DNA of 12,625 nucleotides from Planctomycetaceae bacterium (lineage in GTDB: Bacteria; Planctomycetota; Planctomycetia; Planctomycetales; Planctomycetaceae), in NCBI GenBank assembly GCA_003503535.1, contig DOCI01000026.1:7076-19700 (forward strand). The letters are read 5' to 3'. Below, piece after piece: positions 7,291-12,625 of the stretch. A program made the translations under genes and the position numbers. The notes under the pieces were generated by a model, which saw only the letters and a list, made by a program, of their open reading frames with translations, was not told the origin of the DNA and did no database searches. Every line of letters begins with the position of its first letter. Within the stretch, counting starts at the first letter, position 1.

Positions 7291-9755
7291 GACTGATTTT
7301 CTCGAAAAGCGGGATTGAGAAATGCAATTGTCAATACAGACAGAGAGCTCAGAGGCATTAGTATGGCGGCGATAATGGGATTGATCATCCCTGACATCGC
7401 CAATCCCGCAGCAATGATGTTGTAAGAGAGGGAAACGGCAAAGTTAAAGCGAATTGTCCTAACTGTTTTTTTGGCACCCTGCATCAATGCGGTAATTCCC
7501 AGCAGGCCGGGACGGTTGATGTAGACATCAGCTGCCTGCAAGCTAACTGCGGCTCCTCCATGCACGGCTATTCCCACAGAAGCCGCTGCCAGAGACGCAC
7601 TGTCATTCACGCCATCTCCCACCATAATAATCGTTTCATGCTCTGATGATTCCTTGACGATCTCCAGTTTCTGCTCGGGGGAGATCTGGCTGAATGTCAT
7701 TTCTGCAGGAATACCTAATTGCTTGCCGACCTGATTGACAACTTCGACATGATCGCCAGAGAGGATCCCAACTTTCCAACCTGAAGTTTTGAGTTGCTCG
7801 ATCGCTGCAGCAGCATCGGGACGGATCTGATCGCTGATCGCACAAATCGCTTTGACGGTTCCATCCACAGCAATGACGATCCCCGTCAATCCCGATTGAT
7901 GGTATCGGTTTAAGCGAGCAATCAAATCTTCGGAAATCGAGAGTGTCATTTTCTCGATCAGCTTTTCAGATCCAACAGCAATCGTCGCACCATTGATCCG
8001 TCCACAAACTCCGTAGCCGGGCAGCGAATACACGTCTTCGACGTGATCTGTCAACAATAGTTCCCCTGTTGAGGCAAGGTCTCGTACGAGAGCAGTCGCG
8101 ATGGGATGAACGACATTCTTTTCAATGGCGACGAGGATTGGGATTAACTCGGTCTCTCCCTGATACTCTACGACCGAAATCTTCCCCTCGGTAATCGTGC
8201 CTGTCTTATCGAGCCAGACGGTTCCCCGGTTTTGCAGTTGTTCGAAGACATCTCCGGATTTGACAAGAATCTGCTGACGGGCAGCTCGGGCTTGAGCAAT
8301 CGCGATTGTAAAAGGTGTCGCCAAACCAAGTGCACATGGGCAGGCCACGATTAGTAATGTCATCGCATGATTAATTGCCAGCTCCAGACTGAAAGCAGCC
8401 CATCCCACAAACGTGAGCCCTGCCAGCAGAAGTACGATGCTTACAAAGTATCCACCAATCGCATTTGCGAATTGAACGATGGGAGTCTTGGATTGAATTC
8501 CCGCTTCAACCAGACTGGCGATCTCTGATAATCTGGAATGAGCCACCAGGCATTCCGCCTGAATGACCAATGGACTGGAGATATTCATCGTTCCGGCTGA
8601 AACGCGATCACCAGCGATCACTGGAACACCGATTGATTCCCCAGTCAGGATCGAGCAATCGACAGAAGATTTCCCGGAACGAATCAAACCGTCCACTGGA
8701 ATCAAATCACCTGCTCTGACTTCGAGTTCGTCGCCAATTTCAATGGCATCCAGCGGGATCGATTCCGTGATCTGTTGACCCACATTCTCTTTTTTGATCC
8801 GACGTGCGTATTGGGGTGTCAGCGCCTTGAGCAGCGAAATTTGATGGACTGCTTTTCGCTGCTGCCAGAACTGCAGGTATCGGCCAATCAGTAATAGAAA
8901 AACCAGAACCGAAATCGAATCAAAATAAATTTCTCCACGACCAAGAACAGTATTGGCCAGGCCCAGCCCGTAACCGGCCAGCAAGCCGACGGCGACTGGC
9001 ACGTCCATGTGCGATGTCCGAGTTTGCATCGCACGCCAGGCCGATTTAAAAAACAGAGAGCCTGGCCCGAACAGAGAAACCGTGGCAACGATCAAACTCG
9101 TCCAGCGGAATAAATGCAGGTACTCGGTTGCCATTCCCGAAAACACGCCACTATATAACGCAAAGGCAATCATCATTGCATTGCCAGCGCAGGCACCGGC
9201 GACGGCCAGATTGATCAATCGTTTCCGATTTTCCTTCCGACCAATTTCTGCGAAGCGATCATCATCAACTGGATGTGGAGAGTAGCCCAGCCGATGCAAT
9301 GTTTGTGCAATAACAGAGAGGGAAACGATTTCAGGATCCCACTCGATTGTGACTGTTGAATTGGTTAGGTTGACGCGTGAAGAAATCACCCCATCCAGGT
9401 ATTGCGAAAGCTTTTCAATTGCAAAGACACAGCTCGAACAGTAAATCCCCTCAAGCAGCAGCCGAATTTGTCGCCGCTCTGGTGAAAGGGATAAAACATA
9501 ACGCGTCTTAAACGCGTCGTGGTCCATCGAGGTATAATCGAGATCCCGATTTGAATGCTGCTGACGTTCCTGCAATGTATTTCTAAGTTCGTCGTCATCC
9601 TGCAGAATCAGATAAGCCGTTTCACAACCGTGGCAGCAGAACATCCGGGCATTCTCGGGATGATACATCGAGGCTGGAACGGGCAATCCGCAGTGCGCGC
9701 AACTGCAGTGTTGTTTTTTCTGTTCAAGATCGGTGCTTATTGATTCTGACAGCAT
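7287..9755 (-). CDS. ccoI: Cu+ P1B-type ATPase CcoI/FixI for cbb3 oxidase assembly
   Basis: The 822-residue protein is a complete heavy-metal P-type ATPase. In order: an N-terminal zinc-ribbon-like module with CSCAHC (17-22) and FCCHGC (39-44), typical of the CcoI subgroup; an HMA domain with GIYCSSC (Cys106 and Cys109); membrane helices from about residue 183; the actuator TGES (371-374); the ion-channel CPC (472-474) in the sixth helix; the phosphorylated DKTGT (Asp516); the HP motif (550-551); GDGVND (713-718); and two final helices with a MPLSSLSV segment (800-807). The family exports Cu+ from the cytoplasm for insertion into the CcoN subunit rather than for detoxification. The start overlaps the preceding gene by 19 nt without a clear ribosome site, which suggests coupled translation. 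All catalytic motifs are intact. Confidence 0.95.
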   Translation of the reverse strand: MLSESISTDLEQKKQHCSCAHCGLPVPASMYHPENARMFCCHGCETAYLILQDDDELRNTLQERQQHSNRDLDYTSMDHDAFKTRYVLSLSPERRQIRLLLEGIYCSSCVFAIEKLSQYLDGVISSRVNLTNSTVTIEWDPEIVSLSVIAQTLHRLGYSPHPVDDDRFAEIGRKENRKRLINLAVAGACAGNAMMIAFALYSGVFSGMATEYLHLFRWTSLIVATVSLFGPGSLFFKSAWRAMQTRTSHMDVPVAVGLLAGYGLGLANTVLGRGEIYFDSISVLVFLLLIGRYLQFWQQRKAVHQISLLKALTPQYARRIKKENVGQQITESIPLDAIEIGDELEVRAGDLIPVDGLIRSGKSSVDCSILTGESIGVPVIAGDRVSAGTMNISSPLVIQAECLVAHSRLSEIASLVEAGIQSKTPIVQFANAIGGYFVSIVLLLAGLTFVGWAAFSLELAINHAMTLLIVACPCALGLATPFTIAIAQARAARQQILVKSGDVFEQLQNRGTVWLDKTGTITEGKISVVEYQGETELIPILVAIEKNVVHPIATALVRDLASTGELLLTDHVEDVYSLPGYGVCGRINGATIAVGSEKLIEKMTLSISEDLIARLNRYHQSGLTGIVIAVDGTVKAICAISDQIRPDAAAAIEQLKTSGWKVGILSGDHVEVVNQVGKQLGIPAEMTFSQISPEQKLEIVKESSEHETIIMVGDGVNDSASLAAASVGIAVHGGAAVSLQAADVYINRPGLLGITALMQGAKKTVRTIRFNFAVSLSYNIIAAGLAMSGMINPIIAAILMPLSSLSVLTIAFLNPAFRENQS

Positions 9756-10573
9756 GGTGGTAGCGGCTTTTCATTGGGGAGCTCTTCATCGGCCAGGTCC
9801 TGATGACAGCAGGGCAGCGGTTGATTCTGAATCTCTTCAAGTGCCTCTATTGTATGTTCGGAATGAACCTTCGTTTGATCCAGACGACTCAGGTCTGCAA
9901 AAGAGCGAACGGAAACCGTAAAGAGACCTCCAAGAATGAGAATCGCTGCTGTGCAATAGGGCACGATCGCTTTTGCAGAATCTGTCAGTTGACTCATACC
10001 TATACTGAGTAACGATAGCGCGGGAATTGTTCCCATCCAGAAGGCCAGCATAATCATTGCGCCTGAAAATGGATGCGACGTTCCTATCGCCAGAATCACA
10101 AACGCATAGAGCCAGCCGCACGGCAGGAACCCGGTGATACCTCCTATTGCCACGGCTCGAAACCCTGCAGAGAGAACTCGCGTTTGCTGATAGAATTTGC
10201 GAATAGTCGTTGTCAAAATAATGGGTAAAGCGAAATGGACGGAGCCTCGTTTTCGCAAATTCAGGATGGCAATGATTCCAAATAATATCATGGCCAGACC
10301 TGTCAGCCAGGCAGCAGTCTGTTGCCAGCCGAGAAGACGTCCGCCCACATCAAGCCAACTTCCTGCCCAGCCTGCCATCACGCCAATGAAGGCATAAGTC
10401 ATTCCACGGCCAGCATGATACCCTGTCAAATTTCTCAAACGAAAACGCGCAGACGCTTCACTCGATCCTGCTGCCAGGATAACGAAAGGTCCACACATAC
10501 CGACGCAATGCGCACTTCCGACCAGACTGGCCGTCAGTACTGCAATCGCGATTGAGATCAAATTTGGTTCCAT
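9737..10573 (-). CDS. TauE/SafE (UreH-like) membrane protein in the cco cluster, with double-CC tail
   Basis: The 278-residue protein has about six hydrophobic segments and the GSAHCVGMCGPF motif (19-30; His22, Cys23, Cys27) in the first helix. This marks the UreH/DsbD-like group of the TauE/SafE superfamily, often annotated as sulfite exporter. A second conserved spot, TGFLPCGWLYAF (Cys152), matches the repeat half of the fold. Members beside cbb3 genes are thought to serve copper or thiol chemistry for oxidase assembly rather than sulfite export; that is inference from context. The C-terminus is unusual: a hydrophilic tail from about residue 225 bearing LPCCHQ (255-256) and PPCCQNQ (274-275), possible soft-metal ligands. 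The start lies 3 nt after the ccoH stop; it has no strong ribosome site and is probably coupled. Confidence 0.82.
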   Translation of the reverse strand: MEPNLISIAIAVLTASLVGSAHCVGMCGPFVILAAGSSEASARFRLRNLTGYHAGRGMTYAFIGVMAGWAGSWLDVGGRLLGWQQTAAWLTGLAMILFGIIAILNLRKRGSVHFALPIILTTTIRKFYQQTRVLSAGFRAVAIGGITGFLPCGWLYAFVILAIGTSHPFSGAMIMLAFWMGTIPALSLLSIGMSQLTDSAKAIVPYCTAAILILGGLFTVSVRSFADLSRLDQTKVHSEHTIEALEEIQNQPLPCCHQDLADEELPNEKPLPPCCQNQ

Positions 10574-10576
10574 GAA

Positions 10577-11104
10577 TTATCGAGTCGCAATTTCCAAAGT
10601 GAATGAATCGAGATAGGAGTCGGAATCTCGATTTGCCTGAAGCTCAAATTGCCACAAACCAGCTTTCGTTATTTCCGCTTGTGCCTGATACGTTCCCGGA
10701 GCAATTTCTTCCAGAGGGATTGAAATCAATTGAGCCGCGTTCGCATGTCGATAGGCCTTCAAATGGATTTGATCAGCCAGGACCGGGGCCGATGTCGAAT
10801 CATTCAGCCAGAGAGTCACTGTTCGATTCCCATAAACATCGATCGGCTCACTCACGTCAATCTTTTTTTGCCACCCGAGTTGTTCACTCGCGTGTATTTC
10901 ATTACGAGTCTCATCCCAGTTCAGAGCTTTCTGATGATAATTCGGGATGATCGCCATCGAAGGAGACGTTGTTGCCAGAAAAAATGCGATCATGCAGCAG
11001 AAAATCTGCAGACTCAACAGCCCGACAATCATTCCACTCCAGATCCAACGACTCGTACGTTCCGCTTGCTCGGCGGAGACGTCTATGGTCCCAGCAGTTT
11101 GCAT
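10577..11104 (-). CDS. ccoH: Cytochrome cbb3 oxidase assembly protein CcoH/FixH
   Basis: The 175-residue protein has a cytoplasmic N-terminus, one membrane helix (about 20-45, with CC at 36-37) and a periplasmic domain starting with NYHQKALNWDE (55-65), the hallmark of the FixH family (aromatic-aromatic-x-KAxxWD). The remaining domain is beta-rich, closing with LWQFELQANRDSDSY. CcoH interacts with the CcoN subunit during assembly in proteobacteria. The start is supported by AGGAGAG (complement of 11112-11118), located in the end of ccoG, which overlaps ccoH by 22 nt. Moderate sequence divergence from proteobacterial FixH is expected; synteny with ccoG and ccoI makes the call firm. Confidence 0.87.
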   Translation of the reverse strand: MQTAGTIDVSAEQAERTSRWIWSGMIVGLLSLQIFCCMIAFFLATTSPSMAIIPNYHQKALNWDETRNEIHASEQLGWQKKIDVSEPIDVYGNRTVTLWLNDSTSAPVLADQIHLKAYRHANAAQLISIPLEEIAPGTYQAQAEITKAGLWQFELQANRDSDSYLDSFTLEIATR

Positions 11105-12465
11105 TGCACCACTCTCCTGTCACCCGATTGACTCACGATTTCAAGATCTGCAGTCAACTGGCCGTATGTAAATTCATTCCTGGGGATTGTTACCAGAACT
11201 CCCACAGTTTCTGTGGCTCCACTTTCCAATACAATTGGTTCAGTTCGATCGATATGAACAGATTCAGGAGACAAAACATTGATTAAGAACTGATCGGTTT
11301 CATCCAGTCTATTCACAAGTTTTACTCGCATGGAATTTTCAACTTCGCCTGACTCGGTCACAATGAATGGGCTACCCAGATTTCGCATTAACGTCACATC
11401 GAAAGACTTTCTCGTCACGATATTGTAAGTCAATAAGCTGACCAAAATGAGGATTAAGGTCGGATAGATGACGACACGAGGTCGCAAGAACCGCTGCGAC
11501 TCTCCATCCATCGCATTCTGACTGGAGTAGCGGATCAAACCTTTGGGGCGTTTCACTTTATCCATCACCGCATCGCAGGCATCCATACATTGCGTGCAAT
11601 GAATGCATTCCATCTGCAAACCTTCACGAATATCGATGCCGGTTGGACAGGTTCGAACACACAAACCGCAATCCACACAATCTCCCAGCGTTTGATTCAC
11701 GATGGGAAGTGATTTATTGATTTTACCTCGAGGTTCACCGCGGGTTCGATCGTAAGCCACAATCAAAGAACTGCGATCTAATAGTACGGATTGGAATCGT
11801 CCATAAGGGCAGGCAATCAAACAAAGTTGCTCGCGGAAGAAAGAAAAATCGAACATCATCATGACGGTTGTGACCAGCATGACCAGAAAGGGCCCTGGAT
11901 GTTCAAAAGGGGAAAGCCGGATCCACTGGGACAACTTTTCAACGCCAACAAAATAAGCCAGGAAGGTATGAGCCAGCAGCATCGAAAGGACAAGATAGAT
12001 TGCATACAGGACCACATACCGCCAGCCACTGATGTTCTTGCCGGGAACACCACCCCGCCCTTTGGTCAGCATCATAAGTCTCTCGATGGGACGATAGACA
12101 AATTCCAGGTAAACCGTTTGAGGGCAGGCCCAGCCACACCACACGCGACCTAATATCGCTGTCAGCAGAAAAATGGTGAGAAACAGACTCACCATAAATA
12201 ATGCCAGTAAAAGTGTATCGGTTGGTAAAAATGTCAGCCCAAATAATGTGAACTCACGACCGGTAATATTGAGCAGAATTGCTGGACGTCCGTTGATTCT
12301 CAAATGAGGGAGAGCGACAAAGAGTGCAATCAGTAAATAGCCCACAATTCTTCGCGCATGCCAGAATCGACCGAGCGAAACTCGCGGATACAACCACCTG
12401 CGCGTCCCGTCCTTGTCCAGTGTCGAGAGAACGTGTTCATCAGCATCCAAGAGCGCGTCATTCAT
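11083..12465 (-). CDS. ccoG: Cytochrome c oxidase accessory protein CcoG (RdxA/FixG), 4Fe-4S membrane protein
   Basis: The 460-residue protein has about five membrane helices (near 40-56, 84-108, 150-173, 190-209 and 331-349). In the membrane part it has WCGWACPQT (Cys110, Cys114) and CLIACPYG (Cys215, Cys219), the conserved thiol pairs of the family. A cytoplasmic ferredoxin-like segment follows: Cys263, 266, 269, 273 and Cys287, 290, 293, 297, each set CxxCxxCxxxC, consistent with two 4Fe-4S clusters. The C-terminal 110 residues form an immunoglobulin-like beta domain (FixG C-terminal domain). CcoG is known to act as a copper reductase helping Cu+ supply for cbb3 maturation. The ATG is preceded by AGAGGAG (complement of 12473-12479) at 7 nt. 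It is the first gene of the cluster in the window. Confidence 0.95.
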   Translation of the reverse strand: MNDALLDADEHVLSTLDKDGTRRWLYPRVSLGRFWHARRIVGYLLIALFVALPHLRINGRPAILLNITGREFTLFGLTFLPTDTLLLALFMVSLFLTIFLLTAILGRVWCGWACPQTVYLEFVYRPIERLMMLTKGRGGVPGKNISGWRYVVLYAIYLVLSMLLAHTFLAYFVGVEKLSQWIRLSPFEHPGPFLVMLVTTVMMMFDFSFFREQLCLIACPYGRFQSVLLDRSSLIVAYDRTRGEPRGKINKSLPIVNQTLGDCVDCGLCVRTCPTGIDIREGLQMECIHCTQCMDACDAVMDKVKRPKGLIRYSSQNAMDGESQRFLRPRVVIYPTLILILVSLLTYNIVTRKSFDVTLMRNLGSPFIVTESGEVENSMRVKLVNRLDETDQFLINVLSPESVHIDRTEPIVLESGATETVGVLVTIPRNEFTYGQLTADLEIVSQSGDRRVVQCKLLGP

Positions 12466-12625
12466 CGTTTCGCTCCTCTGAAGATGCTATGACAAGGCTT
12501 CCAATCGCAATTCCAATCAATGGTTGTCATAGCAATCATGACCATTCGTATTTCAACCTGAACCCCGTTCCAAATGGAATACGGATTTTCAATAAAATAT
12601 TGAAGAATGATCTCCCGAGTGGCGG
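12466..12625 (-). other. Upstream region of ccoG; open frame of unknown status
   Basis: Read on the minus strand, one frame is open from the window edge (12625) for 53 codons and ends in a TGA that overlaps the ccoG ATG by four bases. The peptide (for example NPYSIWNGVQ) matches no cbb3 subunit I know and lacks the heme-binding CxxCH expected of CcoP. It could be the end of an upstream gene or plain noncoding sequence carrying the promoter; the inverted repeat at 12485-12534 inside it favours noncoding. No anaerobic FNR box (TTGAT-N4-ATCAA) was found. Confidence 0.35.
12485..12534 (-). promoter_or_regulatory. 11-bp perfect inverted repeat enclosing two direct repeats, upstream of ccoG
   Basis: TGCTATGACAA (12485-12495) and TTGTCATAGCA (12524-12534) are exact inverted copies separated by 28 nt. 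Inside lie two copies of TTCCAATC (12499-12506 and 12511-12518), 12 bp apart start to start. The element is 20 bp upstream of the ccoG start and just before its ribosome site. It could be an operator with two regulator half-sites or an mRNA stem that affects ccoG translation. Confidence 0.4.

Noticed and set aside
9737..10573. Annotation as a sulfite exporter
   Set aside because: The superfamily name is generic; the HCxGMCG motif and cbb3 context point to metal or thiol handling, so the sulfite label was not adopted.

Overview
The window looks like a chromosomal segment of a planctomycete (Planctomycetota). The pointers are a Tat-exported Gfo/Idh/MocA-type oxidoreductase with an NHWH motif, a short Cys-rich lipoprotein, an McsB arginine kinase without the Bacillus ctsR-mcsA-mcsB-clpC context, a cbb3-oxidase maturation cluster and a moderate GC content. 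This is inference from gene content; no 16S rRNA or other taxonomic marker is present.

Left part (1-2566, minus strand): the 5' end of a secreted oxidoreductase gene runs off the left edge. A gap of about 300 bp carries a palindrome, a direct repeat and the rpsA terminator. Then comes a complete six-domain ribosomal protein S1 gene with a long acidic tail. A gene-poor gap of 686 bp separates divergent rpsA from a lipoprotein gene and contains several hairpins.

Middle part (3253-6923, plus strand): a small Cys-rich lipoprotein, a palindromic repeat, then mcsB (protein arginine kinase) followed 5 nt later by a compact PP2C-type phosphatase. After these come a probable gluzincin metallopeptidase (HEIGH...E) of unknown family and a small AT-rich membrane protein. 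The kinase-phosphatase pair is the most suggestive unexplained association in the window.

Right part (7105-12465, minus strand): a tightly overlapping operon ccoG - ccoH - TauE/SafE-like membrane protein - ccoI - ccoS. CcoG is a Cu/redox ferredoxin-type membrane protein, CcoH an assembly-complex anchor, CcoI a Cu+ P1B-type ATPase and CcoS a small assembly protein. They mature cytochrome cbb3 oxidase, a high-affinity terminal oxidase. The structural genes ccoNOP are not in the window and may lie past the right edge. An 11-bp perfect inverted repeat enclosing two direct repeats lies just upstream of ccoG.

No rRNA, tRNA, CRISPR array, insertion sequence or phage gene was found. I see no strong sign of a defence or mobile system. 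The second-look items are the McsB-PP2C pair, the altered McsB pArg-pocket motif, the double-CC tail of the TauE/SafE protein and several unexplained inverted repeats.
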